From Affinundibacterium baiyunense (GTDB lineage Bacteria; Pseudomonadota; Gammaproteobacteria; Burkholderiales; Burkholderiaceae_D), in the NCBI RefSeq assembly GCF_018139645.1, contig NZ_JAGSPM010000002.1:434001-498000 (forward strand): a stretch of 64,000 bases of DNA, written 5' to 3'. The notes under the pieces are model-generated. The model was not told the DNA's origin. It saw nothing but the letters and a program-made list of their open reading frames with translations, and did not search any database. The position numbers and the translations under genes are program-made. Positions 35,849 through 45,248 of this stretch are shown here, piece after piece (the stretch's first letter is position 1; the number at the start of each line of letters is the position of its first letter).

Positions 35849-38800
35849 TTATCGGTTGAAATACACATCTGCGCTATTTCCGGAAAGGTCTTGGACACCA
35901 ACCACAATAATGGTACTTGATCCTAACATGACAGTGGAACTAGATCCTAAAGTTATAGTGAATTCGTCCCCTGCCGCATTCCAGATCCCAGTTGCACCCA
36001 CACCAAAGTTAGGATTTGAAATGTAAGTACCGCCGGTTGGGACGATATGCAAGTTAGTCAGATTTATTTGTTTTGATGTTGGTTCATTAAATTTAAGGAT
36101 TGCTTTTGTACCGAACTCGAAGGTGTATTGTCCATTATTTATGATGGTTAATGCATTGCTGACAGCCGCGCTTGGTGGAGAAATGTCGCGGTCAGGATTA
36201 GCATTAACTGTAACTGGCAAAGTCTGAAGATTTGTCGAGGTTAGATTTCCAGCTAGGTCATATAGACTTATTTGAGCATTTCCTGCGCTGATGTAGTTCG
36301 AAATGTTTAGGCTGTCATTTGGACTTAATGCAAAGCTTACTAGCCCGTCATTTGCGCCGATGGTGAGGTCGCTTGCAATATTAATTCCGTTGACAGTGAG
36401 GATTGCTTTCCCGCCTTGAATCTGTCCCGCTGTGATCGAAGCCTCCAAACTTTTATTTTGCCCGCTGTCGACAATATTTAATTTAATGGCGGAATTTGGG
36501 GGTAGATAATCAGCATTAAAGATAGGGCTGTTAGTTGGTGAAAAGCTACCGTCTTTATCTACAACTCTAATTGTAAAACCAGTGTCGCTTGAGATGGCTG
36601 ACTTTAATCCGCTCGCACCTAAATTAGCTAAATCAAATTTGACAAGATTTCCGCTATCTTTGGTGATGTTTACCGATGCTAACAGCTTGTCGCCACCAGT
36701 AGTTCGCAATTCAACTTTCCCACCAATGAGTTCTTGAGCCGCGATGGTCGCTTCAGCATAAATCCCAGTATTTGAGGCATTGAATTTATTAGAAACAACA
36801 TTTCCACCAACCGCCGTTAAAGTTACTCCAGATGCTTCTGGGGGACCTATGTGAGTTACCATATACCTACTTTCTCCCCATTGGCTACGTAAATCTGGGC
36901 TGGATGCTAGTTCTTTCATGTTGACGTCAAAGAATACTATTTTGAAACCTGCGTACCCAAATTGGTTTTTATTCACTGATGCGAACTGAAAATCTAAGCG
37001 CTCATCTCCTTTCAATACATTAGTGTCGGTTGCGATACTTCTACCACCGAGAAGTAGCGAAGCACTCGCGACATTGCTGGGCAAAGGAGGAACCACCGCT
37101 TTCAATTGCACTGCGAGTTGGTCCCAGCTTGGAAATTGCGAATTGACTGACCTTATTGCGAATAGTTCGAACGCATTTATTTTCCCACTTACACTTGTGG
37201 GCTCAGATGAAAGATCGTCATATTTCACATGTAATTCTGGATTGTTGGTACTTGTAACGGTTTTGCCGTTGATATCACTTAAACTTACTGTGATAGTGCC
37301 ACCAGCTTTGATTGTCTTCTGAAGTAGGGAAGAAGAATCACCAGCTATGGAGAAAGTAACGATATTGTCTGACGCATTGATTGTAGTGTCAGTGTCGATA
37401 ACAATATTTCCAATGCGTAAAGCTGCTACACCACCAACAGCAGTGCCTGGTGTGATATTGGCGCTTACTTTGAGTCCAGTATTGCTAGAATTTAGCGTAT
37501 TGGGTACCAGTGTTCCACCTATTGGTAATATTTGGATGTTGTTTGGTGGCGTGAGAATAGCAGTTGGCGTAGGGGGTGAGCTATCGACTCTAAGCACAAC
37601 ACTTTGCGTTGTGCTGATCTCGATATTGTTTTGGTTGATCACTGAAACCGATAAATCGCCGCCTGTTTGAAGAATCGCTGTAAGCGCCGCATTCGATGTA
37701 GTTCTAAGGTCAAAATCAACTGTCTTGTCCGATGCTAGAATCTCTAAGTCTGATGCGATTTCTCGCCCACTTAATTTTAGAGTCGCCTTCCCACCAGAAA
37801 AAGACGCTCCATCGATTTCGGCGCTAAATTTAAGGTTAATATTAGTTGAGTTAACAGCATTTTCTTGGAGTATACCGCCAATTGGTATAACTTTGATATT
37901 TGATGGTGGCGTGATAGTTGCTGACAGCTGCTCTAACGGAATGGCACCGCTGGACAGATTGATCTGCTGTTGATTACCTGCAGGATCAATAATTGTAAAA
38001 ATTAAATTTTTATTAATTGAATAAGCTTCATAGAGTTGTTTACCAAGTGCGTAGTCAAATATGAAGTCTAAGCTTGTTGCGGCATTTTGAACTACGTTCT
38101 GACTACTCACTATTCGATCGCCAATTTTAAGTATCGCTTGATTGCCATTCTGTGATGAAGGTGAAATATCGAACTTCAAATTACTTACAAAATAGTCGCC
38201 ACCACTAGTTCCTGAGAGCGCTTTACTTGTGGTCAAAAAGCCTTTGCTCGGCAAATTTGGAACAATCGTATCAATCATTACGTTTGTACCAATTCCAATT
38301 TCCCCTTTTTGTCCCGCGAGGTCACTTATCTGTACAGCAAGCGTTTGAATCCCATCGGGACCCCAGCCCGCATTTGCTGGGATAACGATGGATAGTTTTT
38401 TGTTTTTGATGTCTGTTTCGGTCAATGTATAAGTGACAGCATTGCTAAAAGGCGAGTTATTTTTTAAAACTTCAATTTTATAGCCAGGCATCACGAGTAG
38501 ACTGGTTAAGTCGATATTTACTTTGATGGGTTGTTGCGCTTCACTCCAATTAATTCCAGATACTGCAGCCGGAATATCGATTTTGGCTTTTAAAACAGGG
38601 ATTGTTGATGTTACGCTTGCAGAGTCACTGTTAATTTTTTTTAGGTTTTCGCGAACTTGGATAAATGCTTGTGGATCCTTGTAAAGGTTTGTTATGTCAG
38701 GTGTTGAGCGTAACCCTTGCGTAAAATCGATGGCATACTGTAATTTATTTGAAATGGTCTTCTCATCGGTGCTTCCGGGAGTTGTTCCGTTCACGAGGGC

Positions 38801-39103
38801 AAGTGCCGCCAAGCCTATATTAATATTGCCAATTTCAACTTCCTTGGACCAATAGTTAAGACCAGGAACATCCGCCTCACGTCCAAATAGATTTCGGTAC
38901 ATGTCGGAAAGAACTTCCTTTGAGTTTTTTCCTCTATAAATATTCTGATATTCAGTTTGCAAACTAAAGGACTCAGCAAGTTTCTCAATGGAAATGATTT
39001 TCTTATCAAGTTGCTCCTCCCAATAAGCCAAACCTGCTACGTCCGCTGGACGGCCAAAATAGGCAATGTAAATTTTTTGCACAAAACTAGCGTTAAGACC
39101 CAT
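35849..39103 (-). CDS. DUF4214 protein with repeated Ig-like modules, probably secreted or cell-surface
   Basis: About 1084 aa. Residues about 5-150 hold two DUF4214 (phycobilisome-linker-like) units, each with YFGRPADVAGLAYW or LFGREADVPGLNYW. After that come at least four related modules of about 110 residues, with an IGG-L--N--N-SNTGL start and a GGKA-L--G---I--D core (about 400-515, 520-640, 740-855, 860-960), and a final Ig-like domain. There is no Sec signal peptide, the pattern of type I-secreted proteins; no secretion genes adjoin. ATG 39103 is used because AAGGAAG lies 8 bases upstream; a TTG at 39121 is alternative. The gene is AT-richer than its neighbours. Confidence 0.85.
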   Translation of the reverse strand: MGLNASFVQKIYIAYFGRPADVAGLAYWEEQLDKKIISIEKLAESFSLQTEYQNIYRGKNSKEVLSDMYRNLFGREADVPGLNYWSKEVEIGNINIGLAALALVNGTTPGSTDEKTISNKLQYAIDFTQGLRSTPDITNLYKDPQAFIQVRENLKKINSDSASVTSTIPVLKAKIDIPAAVSGINWSEAQQPIKVNIDLTSLLVMPGYKIEVLKNNSPFSNAVTYTLTETDIKNKKLSIVIPANAGWGPDGIQTLAVQISDLAGQKGEIGIGTNVMIDTIVPNLPSKGFLTTSKALSGTSGGDYFVSNLKFDISPSSQNGNQAILKIGDRIVSSQNVVQNAATSLDFIFDYALGKQLYEAYSINKNLIFTIIDPAGNQQQINLSSGAIPLEQLSATITPPSNIKVIPIGGILQENAVNSTNINLKFSAEIDGASFSGGKATLKLSGREIASDLEILASDKTVDFDLRTTSNAALTAILQTGGDLSVSVINQNNIEISTTQSVVLRVDSSPPTPTAILTPPNNIQILPIGGTLVPNTLNSSNTGLKVSANITPGTAVGGVAALRIGNIVIDTDTTINASDNIVTFSIAGDSSSLLQKTIKAGGTITVSLSDINGKTVTSTNNPELHVKYDDLSSEPTSVSGKINAFELFAIRSVNSQFPSWDQLAVQLKAVVPPLPSNVASASLLLGGRSIATDTNVLKGDERLDFQFASVNKNQFGYAGFKIVFFDVNMKELASSPDLRSQWGESRYMVTHIGPPEASGVTLTAVGGNVVSNKFNASNTGIYAEATIAAQELIGGKVELRTTGGDKLLASVNITKDSGNLVKFDLANLGASGLKSAISSDTGFTIRVVDKDGSFSPTNSPIFNADYLPPNSAIKLNIVDSGQNKSLEASITAGQIQGGKAILTVNGINIASDLTIGANDGLVSFALSPNDSLNISNYISAGNAQISLYDLAGNLTSTNLQTLPVTVNANPDRDISPPSAAVSNALTIINNGQYTFEFGTKAILKFNEPTSKQINLTNLHIVPTGGTYISNPNFGVGATGIWNAAGDEFTITLGSSSTVMLGSSTIIVVGVQDLSGNSADVYFNR

Positions 39104-39455
39104 GTGTCCAACTTCCTTCAAGAAATTACATCAATCCATTCAACATTCACTTTTGTATACACGATGTAAAAGAGAGGTAATGGTAATCTGGTGAGCAAAT
39201 TTAGATTCTTTATTTGCACTTCTTGGTCGATTATATCCAAATAACCATTGAATAGAAATAAATTTTTCCTTATTTCAACATTCGATGATCGACGGCGGAT
39301 GGAGTCCGTATTTGAATAGATTAATTTTTTATTTAATTATTCTAGGCTTGCTAGTAGTTAAATATGTGATATTGATTTTTTTTGCGAGGGGGACTAGTGA
39401 TGAGCAAAAGTGTTTGGTTGGTGACGTGTTCCATATTCCGTCATATGAATTGACG

Positions 39456-39622
39456 TATAATATTATCTTTGTTTTCCTGCGCCGATTTGAGACTCAGATT
39501 GCGGGCGCGTAATAAGTGCAGCTAAAGGTAGTAATCTTTTACCAAATCGCCCACTTCTTACCCGATCCGCTATTGTCAGCCCGATCGGGTTTTTTGTTTT
39601 TAGCGTTCATCATCCACACATT
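39456..39622 (+). promoter_or_regulatory. Putative transcription-attenuation leader of metH
   Basis: A -10 TATAAT (39456-39461; poor -35) predicts a transcript start near 39468. The leader has GCGCC (39479-39483) pairing with GGCGC (39504-39508), then a GGTA/TACC mini-stem, then a terminator: ACCCGATC (39560-39567) with GATCGGGT (39583-39590) and a T-run to 39600. The terminator lies before the ATG at 39623, which suggests conditional read-through. I do not recognise the SAH riboswitch consensus or the cobalamin box. Confidence 0.45.
39560..39600 (+). terminator. Intrinsic terminator in the metH leader
   Basis: An 8-bp perfect stem with a 15-base loop followed by T-rich DNA, directly upstream of metH. 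Confidence 0.75.
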
Positions 39623-42600
39623 ATGTCCACCGTTCTGAAATCTTCCGCCACCGAAGCGCGTCTGCGCGAACTACTCCAGCAACGTATCCTGATTCTTGAT
39701 GGTGCGATGGGAACGATGATACAGCGCTATAAATTGACCGAAGCCGATTACCGCGGCGAGCGCTTTAAAGACTTTACTGGCCCAGAAGGGATTCGTGAGT
39801 TGTTCGTTAAAGGCAATAATGAATTGCTGTCATTGACGCAGCCACACGTGATTCAAGAAATTCACGAACAGTATTTGGCAGCCGGTGCGGATTTGATCGA
39901 AACCAATACCTTTGGTGCTACCACGGTCGCGCAAGACGATTACCATATGGCGCATCTGGCGTATGAGATGAATGTGGCGTCGGCAAAAATTGCGCGTGCT
40001 GCATGTGATAAATATTCGAGTGCGGATAAGCCGCGCTTTGTCGCTGGCGCACTCGGGCCTACGCCAAAAACTGCTTCGATTTCTCCCGATGTCAACGATC
40101 CCGCCGCGCGTAATGTCACTTTTGATCAATTGGTCGCCGCCTATCACGAGCAAGTACGTGGCTTGATCGATGGTGGTGCCGATGTGCTGTTGGTTGAAAC
40201 GATTTTCGATACCTTAAATTGCAAAGCCGCCTTGTTTGCAATTGATCAGTATTTTGAAGAAAGCGGTAAGACCTGGCCGATTATGATTTCTGGCACCGTG
40301 ACTGATGCATCCGGGCGTATTTTGTCCGGCCAAACCGTACCCGCTTTCTGGAATTCTGTGCGTCATGCGAAACCTTTGACCATCGGTCTGAACTGTGCGC
40401 TTGGTGCCGCTTTGATGCGCCCGTATGCCGAAGAGTTGTCCAAGATTGCGGATACCTTCGTTTGTATTTATCCGAACGCAGGTCTGCCGAATCCTATGAG
40501 CGATACCGGCTTTGATGAATTGCCAGCCGATACTTCCGCTTTGTTGAAAGAATTTGCCGAAGCGGGTTTCATCAATATCGCTGGTGGCTGCTGCGGTACC
40601 ACCCCTGGCCACATCAAAGCGATTGCCGATATCCTCGCAACACAAACGCCACGCATTATTCCGACTATCGAACCAGCGATGCGCTTGTCAGGCTTAGAGC
40701 CATTCACGATTGATGCGCAATCTTTGTTCGTAAACGTCGGCGAGCGCACCAACGTCACTGGCTCAAAGGCATTTGCGCGTTTGATTTTGAATGAACAATA
40801 CGACGAAGCCTTAGCGGTGGCACGTCAGCAAGTCGAAAACGGTGCGCAGATTATCGACATCAATATGGATGAAGCGATGCTCGATTCGCAAGCAGCGATG
40901 ACGCGCTTCTTGAATTTGATTGCGTCTGAACCTGATATCGCTCGTGTCCCTTTGATGATCGATTCTTCCAAATGGGAAGTGATCGAAGCGGGTCTGAAAT
41001 GCGTACAAGGCAAAGCCATCGTCAACTCGATTTCCATGAAGGAAGGCGAAGCACAATTCCTGCATCACGCCAAACTCTGTAAGCGTTATGGTGCGGCGGT
41101 GATTGTCATGGCCTTTGATGAAAAAGGCCAGGCTGATACTTACGAACGTAAGATAGAAATCTGTAAACGCGCTTACGATTTGCTGGTGAATGAATGTGCG
41201 TTTGACCCTTACGATATTATTTTTGATCCGAATATTTTCGCGGTGGCGACGGGGATTGAAGAACACAATAACTACGCAGTCGACTTCATCGAAGCGACTC
41301 GCTGGATACATCAAAATCTGCCAGGCGCCAAAATCAGTGGCGGCGTGTCGAATGTGAGTTTCTCTTTCCGTGGCAATGACCCTGCGCGCGAAGCCATCCA
41401 CACCGTATTCTTGTACCACGCGATTCAAGCCGGCATGACCATGGGCATCGTCAATGCCGGCATGATAGACGTGTATAGCGAACTCGATGCAGAATTGCGC
41501 GAACGCGTGGAAGACGTGGTCTTGAACCGCAGAGAAGACGCCACCGAGCGCATGATTGAATTCGCGGCGACCTTAAAAGCCGGTGGCAAAAAAGAAGAAG
41601 CCACACTCGAATGGCGTAATGAATCGGTTGAAAAACGTTTGGCACACGCGATGGTGCACGGCATCACTAATTGGATCGTCGAAGACACCGAAGAAGCGCG
41701 CGTGAATGTGATGAATGCAGGCGGTCGCCCGATTCAAGTGATCGAAGGCCCGCTGATGGCGGGTATGAATATCGTTGGTGATTTGTTCGGCCAAGGAAAA
41801 ATGTTCTTGCCGCAAGTGGTGAAATCGGCACGCGTGATGAAACAAGCGGTAGCGCATTTGGTGCCTTTTATTGAAGAAGAAAAGAAACGTAGCGGCGATA
41901 ATAAACCGAAAGGAAAAATCGTCATCGCTACCGTCAAAGGCGACGTGCACGACATTGGCAAAAACATCGTCACGGTGGTGTTGCAATGTAATAATTTTGA
42001 AGTCGTCAACATGGGCGTGATGGTGCCTTGCTCAGAAATTTTGGCAAAAGCCAAAGCAGAAAATGCCGACATCATTGGTCTCTCAGGTTTGATCACACCA
42101 TCCTTAGAAGAGATGGCTTACGTCGCCAAAGAGATGCAACGTGATCCGCATTTCCGCATGATGAAGATTCCTTTATTGATCGGTGGTGCAACTACTAGCC
42201 GCGCCCATACGGCGGTGAAGATCGCGCCGAATTACGAAGGCCCAGTGGTGTACGTAGCAGATGCCTCACGCTCTGTATCGGTGGCGCAATCCTTATTAAC
42301 GCCAGAAACGCGCGAGCAATACATCGCCGAACTCGGCACCGATTACGAACGTGTACGCATTTTGCATGCGAACAAAAAAGCGACACCGATGGTGAGTTTG
42401 GCGCAAGCACGTGCGAATAAAATGAAGCTAGCTTTCACTGGTGACAAAGCGCCAGTTCGTCCAAAATTTATTGGTCGCCGTGTATTCAAAAACGTGGACT
42501 TAGCGACGATTGCCAATTACATCGATTGGGGTCCATTCTTCCAAACTTGGGATTTAGCAGGCCCTTTCCCAGCGATTCTGAAAGACGAAGTGGTTGGTGA

Positions 42601-43372
42601 AGCGGCGAGCAAAGTGTATGCCGAAGGCCAAGCGATGCTGAAAAAAATCATCGAAGGCCGCTGGCTCACTGCCAACGGCGTGATCTCGCTGTTACCAGCG
42701 AATACGGTGAATGATGACGACATCGAAATCTACACCGATGAAACACGCCAAGAAGTCGCTTTCACTTACTACGGCACGCGCCAACAAACCGAAAAAGCGA
42801 TCATCGATGGCATCCAACGTCCTAACCAATGCTTGAGTGATTTCATCGCGCCAAAAGATAGCGGTATCGCCGACTACATAGGCATGTTCGCGGTCACCGC
42901 AGGTTTAGGCATAGAGAAGCACGAAAAACGCTTCGAAGACGCGCACGATGATTACAGTAGCATCATGCTCAAATCCTTAGCAGATCGTTTGGCAGAAGCT
43001 TTCGCTGAATATTTGCACGAACGTGTGCGTAAAGATTTGTGGGGTTATGCTTCCGACGAAGTATTGAGCAATGAAGAGTTGATCAAAGAATCCTACTCCG
43101 GTATCCGCCCTGCACCTGGTTATCCAGCTTGCCCTGAACATACGGTGAAGACCGATATGTTCAAGCAAATGCAGTGCGAAGAAATCGACATGTTCATTAC
43201 CGAGTCATGGGCAATGATACCGGGTGCTGCGGTGTCGGGCTTCTACTTTGCGCATCCTGAGTCTAAGTATTTTAGTGTTGGGAAGATTGCTGAGGATCAG
43301 GTTGAGGATATGGCTGCTCGGCGTGGGGTTGCTAAGGAGGATGTTGAGCGGTGGTTGGCGCCGAATTTGTGA
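39623..43372 (+). CDS. metH: Cobalamin-dependent methionine synthase
   Basis: Transfers methyl from 5-methyltetrahydrofolate to homocysteine. 1249 aa in one chain. Domains in order: homocysteine-binding (about 10-345), with zinc cysteines in GLNCALGA and [10 protein letters not shown]; pterin-binding (about 365-640), with [14 protein letters not shown]; cap and B12-binding (about 660-900), where [10 protein letters not shown] gives the His that ligates cobalt; and AdoMet reactivation domain (about 920-1240), with [12 protein letters not shown]. All four modules are intact. The leader carries a terminator. Confidence 0.98.
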   Translation: MSTVLKSSATEARLRELLQQRILILDGAMGTMIQRYKLTEADYRGERFKDFTGPEGIRELFVKGNNELLSLTQPHVIQEIHEQYLAAGADLIETNTFGATTVAQDDYHMAHLAYEMNVASAKIARAACDKYSSADKPRFVAGALGPTPKTASISPDVNDPAARNVTFDQLVAAYHEQVRGLIDGGADVLLVETIFDTLNCKAALFAIDQYFEESGKTWPIMISGTVTDASGRILSGQTVPAFWNSVRHAKPLTIGLNCALGAALMRPYAEELSKIADTFVCIYPNAGLPNPMSDTGFDELPADTSALLKEFAEAGFINIAGGCCGTTPGHIKAIADILATQTPRIIPTIEPAMRLSGLEPFTIDAQSLFVNVGERTNVTGSKAFARLILNEQYDEALAVARQQVENGAQIIDINMDEAMLDSQAAMTRFLNLIASEPDIARVPLMIDSSKWEVIEAGLKCVQGKAIVNSISMKEGEAQFLHHAKLCKRYGAAVIVMAFDEKGQADTYERKIEICKRAYDLLVNECAFDPYDIIFDPNIFAVATGIEEHNNYAVDFIEATRWIHQNLPGAKISGGVSNVSFSFRGNDPAREAIHTVFLYHAIQAGMTMGIVNAGMIDVYSELDAELRERVEDVVLNRREDATERMIEFAATLKAGGKKEEATLEWRNESVEKRLAHAMVHGITNWIVEDTEEARVNVMNAGGRPIQVIEGPLMAGMNIVGDLFGQGKMFLPQVVKSARVMKQAVAHLVPFIEEEKKRSGDNKPKGKIVIATVKGDVHDIGKNIVTVVLQCNNFEVVNMGVMVPCSEILAKAKAENADIIGLSGLITPSLEEMAYVAKEMQRDPHFRMMKIPLLIGGATTSRAHTAVKIAPNYEGPVVYVADASRSVSVAQSLLTPETREQYIAELGTDYERVRILHANKKATPMVSLAQARANKMKLAFTGDKAPVRPKFIGRRVFKNVDLATIANYIDWGPFFQTWDLAGPFPAILKDEVVGEAASKVYAEGQAMLKKIIEGRWLTANGVISLLPANTVNDDDIEIYTDETRQEVAFTYYGTRQQTEKAIIDGIQRPNQCLSDFIAPKDSGIADYIGMFAVTAGLGIEKHEKRFEDAHDDYSSIMLKSLADRLAEAFAEYLHERVRKDLWGYASDEVLSNEELIKESYSGIRPAPGYPACPEHTVKTDMFKQMQCEEIDMFITESWAMIPGAAVSGFYFAHPESKYFSVGKIAEDQVEDMAARRGVAKEDVERWLAPNL

Positions 43373-43402
43373 TTTTTTTGAGAGTTTTACTTCCTCTACC
43401 GT

Positions 43403-44097
43403 ATGAAAAAACAAAAATCGACTACTTGGTCAGATGACAAACTAAGATTCAATGTTGAAAAACTTCGTGGATCTGAGATTGCCTCGGAAATTGGCGAGTG
43501 TATTAGCTCAATCAATCAGCGTAACCTTTTTCTACACTACCATTTTAGTCAAATCATTGATTTATTGAAGGATCAAGATGAGATTCATCAGGTTAATCAG
43601 ATGGCTCTTCAAATACGTATTGGTGCAAGAACATCCGAGGAAATCGAAGAATTCTATAGTAGCCCAAATGTTTGTAGCGATATTGCTGCGAATATCTACG
43701 CCTTTATTCAGAGCAAGCATGCAGTGATTGATATGCTTTCGTATGTGATTTGTTTGGCATTAGATTACAACCCAGAAAACAATGAATTTCGAAATTTGAA
43801 TTTGCCAAGAGGAGTCTGAAAAGTTCTGCCCATTCCAGTACTTTGAGCGATGCCTTGAATAAAATCTGTGGAGATCACAATTTTAATTATTTAAAGGAAT
43901 TAACAAATACTGCAAAACATCAACGACTCGTCAAAATTACATTTGACGGTGAGTTAAATGCCCCTCAATTTGAAGCCTTTAATTCTTTTCCCCAAAAAAA
44001 TGTCCTAGCTTTTTTAGAAAAAATTCATGACTCGAATGGTCAGCAAGTAATTGACGTTCTAAAAGAGTTGGATCGTTTGATCGAAAAAATATTCTAA
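43403..44097 (+). pseudogene. Frameshifted helical hypothetical gene (HEPN-like?)
   Basis: Two consecutive ORFs, 43403-43819 (138 aa) and the frame ending at 44097, belong together. Reading the second frame back from 43843 gives a continuous sensible chain to about 43810 (SLKSSAHSSTLSDALNKICGDH), just where the first frame stops. One missing base near 43806-43812 (aagaggag) would restore about 230 aa. The product is helical and acidic, with RNLFLHYH (an R-x4-H pattern) and LTNTAKHQRLV; these hint at a HEPN-like fold, but family membership is not shown. It may be a decayed gene or a sequencing error. It adjoins a repeat-rich region. Confidence 0.7.
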
Positions 44098-44124
44098 ACT
44101 TGGTAAGTCGCAATATTTTCGTAG

Positions 44125-44151
44125 GGTGGGTTAGCGGCAGCGTAACCCACC
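44125..44151. repeat. TAACCCACC palindromic repeat
   Basis: GGTGGGTTA and TAACCCACC, 9-bp arms with a GCGGCAGCG spacer. This sequence type is dispersed in many bacterial genomes. Confidence 0.7.
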
Positions 44152-44252
44152 GCTCACAGCTTAAATCACGTATATCGCTTGCTCCACTTCTCGCTAACGA
44201 GGCACTGCATTTTTCTCTTCTGTATTCACCTTCACACAAACTCATCGTTCAC

Positions 44253-44323
44253 AGGTCGGGTGTGGCCCGACAGCCACTCACTTTCTTTGCTTCGCCAAAG
44301 AAAGTGAGCAAAGAAAGGCGACC
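44253..44323 (+). repeat. 71-bp palindromic element, copy 1
   Basis: Built of an outer pairing (AGGTCG/GGCGACC), a GTCGGG-CCCGAC hairpin, and a 13-bp perfect hairpin CTCACTTTCTTTG (44277-44289) with CAAAGAAAGTGAG (44296-44308). Copy 2 is inverted at 44920-44990. Confidence 0.85.
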
Positions 44324-44347
44324 ACGCTGCCACTGGCCTTCGGCTTC

Positions 44348-44443
44348 CCAATTGTGCAAGACAAAAAATGGGAAAGCTTCGAAACTCGCCTGCGGCTCAA
44401 ACAACGAAGCTTTCTTTATCCATTTTCTGTCCTGCACAATTGG
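44348..44443. repeat. Long imperfect hairpin next to copy 1
   Basis: CCAATTGTGCA (44348-44358) pairs with TGCACAATTGG (44433-44443), with further matching arms inside (ATGG/CCAT, AGCTTCG/CGAAGCT). A similar hairpin flanks copy 2 near 44787-44880. Confidence 0.7.
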
Positions 44444-44490
44444 CAGTGTCAGAAGTGGGTGAAGGTCAAAAACAAAAAGCAAAGTCAAAG

Positions 44491-44516
44491 GCAACAGCAA
44501 CAGCAACAGCAACAGC
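44491..44516. repeat. Hexanucleotide microsatellite
   Basis: (GCAACA)4 followed by a partial unit. Confidence 0.8.
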
Positions 44517-44573
44517 AAAACAAACAGTATCGACCATCTTGGCGTTAAACTAGGCTAGAAAAATCGAGGCGTC

Positions 44574-44642
44574 ATCCCTGTGTAGGCAGGGATCCAGTGA
44601 CGTTAAGTTGTTACGCCGCTAGATTCCCGCCTACGCGGGAAT
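44574..44642. repeat. Pair of REP-like palindromes
   Basis: ATCCCTG/CAGGGAT (44574-44593) and ATTCCCGC/GCGGGAAT (44623-44642); the second shares its arms with the palindrome at 35166. Confidence 0.7.
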
Positions 44643-44919
44643 GACGATACATAGAGTTAGATATAGCTGAAAGGGCTACATTATCTACAGGCTCTGATTT
44701 TTTCATTAGCCGTTGATGATCGTTGTTTTTTTACTTTGTTTTTGAAGTGGCTTTTGACTTTGACCTACCCCCGTTTGAGACGATGTAATTTGTGACTGGC
44801 AGAAAATGGGATCAGGGTTGCGAATGTTTGAGCGTAGCGAGTTTTCGCAACACCCCATTTTTTGACATGCACAAATTATGCTGAAGCGTAGCGTAAGCAC
44901 CCCGAAGGGGCGAGTCTAC

Positions 44920-44990
44920 GGTCGCCTTTTTTGGATTACCTTTTTTGGCGAAGCAAAAAAGGTAATTGGCTGTCGGGCCACACCCGACCT
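44920..44990 (-). repeat. 71-bp palindromic element, copy 2 (inverted)
   Basis: Reverse complement of copy 1 outside the stem. Its 13-bp stem (44935-44947 with 44954-44966) is also perfect, though its sequence differs from copy 1 at four positions, each matched in the other arm. Confidence 0.85.
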
Positions 44991-45098
44991 AGATACGCAA
45001 AGAATGCGCGGTCGCCATTTAAGAACAAGAATACAAAAATACTGAGTCCGATTGAAAATTAACTATTTTCACAGTAACCCAAGCACCCTCATCCCCAA

Positions 45099-45124
45099 CC
45101 CTTCTCCCGCTTGCGGGAGAAGGG
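45099..45124. repeat. CCCTTCTCCCGC hairpin repeat
   Basis: A 12-bp perfect stem with a two-base loop (45099-45110 with 45113-45124), within a dispersed CCCTCATCCCCAACCC-type element. Confidence 0.75.
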
Positions 45125-45248
45125 AGCTTGTATCGATTGCGTTAAGTGCCTTGGGCATCGACGTGTCGTTCCGATATGCCAAATAAAATCCACTGACTCG
45201 CTTAGCCGACACATCAACGATCTCATCAATTCACACCATTAAACCAAA

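Larger units (their letters stand above)
39104..39622. other. Intergenic region and metH leader
   Basis: About 520 bp. Its left half is AT-rich and without a credible gene; its right half carries the metH promoter region (TATAAT at 39456-39461) and a leader with an intrinsic terminator 22 bases before the metH start. See the separate leader entry. Confidence 0.5.
44098..45248. other. Repeat-rich intergenic region
   Basis: 1.15 kb without a credible gene. It holds a TAACCCACC palindrome (44125-44151), two inverted copies of a 71-bp element (44253-44323 and 44920-44990), a longer imperfect hairpin (44348-44443), a (GCAACA)4 run (44491-44516), REP-like palindromes (44574-44593, 44623-44642) and a CCCTTCTCCCGC hairpin (45099-45124). 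ORFs here, including the poly-Leu one on the minus strand, are by-products of the repeats. Confidence 0.8.

Noticed and set aside
39285-39512. 75-codon plus-strand ORF upstream of metH
   Set aside because: No ribosome-binding site, no family resemblance, and it lies in AT-rich DNA where hydrophobic ORFs arise by chance; it also overlaps the metH promoter region.
39470-39600. SAH riboswitch in the metH leader
   Set aside because: The conserved GAGGAGCGCTGC-type stretch is absent; the leader was kept as unassigned.
44249-44518. Minus-strand ORF with a poly-Leu start, and the plus-strand ORFs at 44100-44553
   Set aside because: They are translations of the palindromic repeats and of the GCAACA microsatellite.
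44125-45124. CRISPR array
   Set aside because: The repeats are palindromes of different sequence, irregularly spaced, with no constant spacers and no cas genes nearby.
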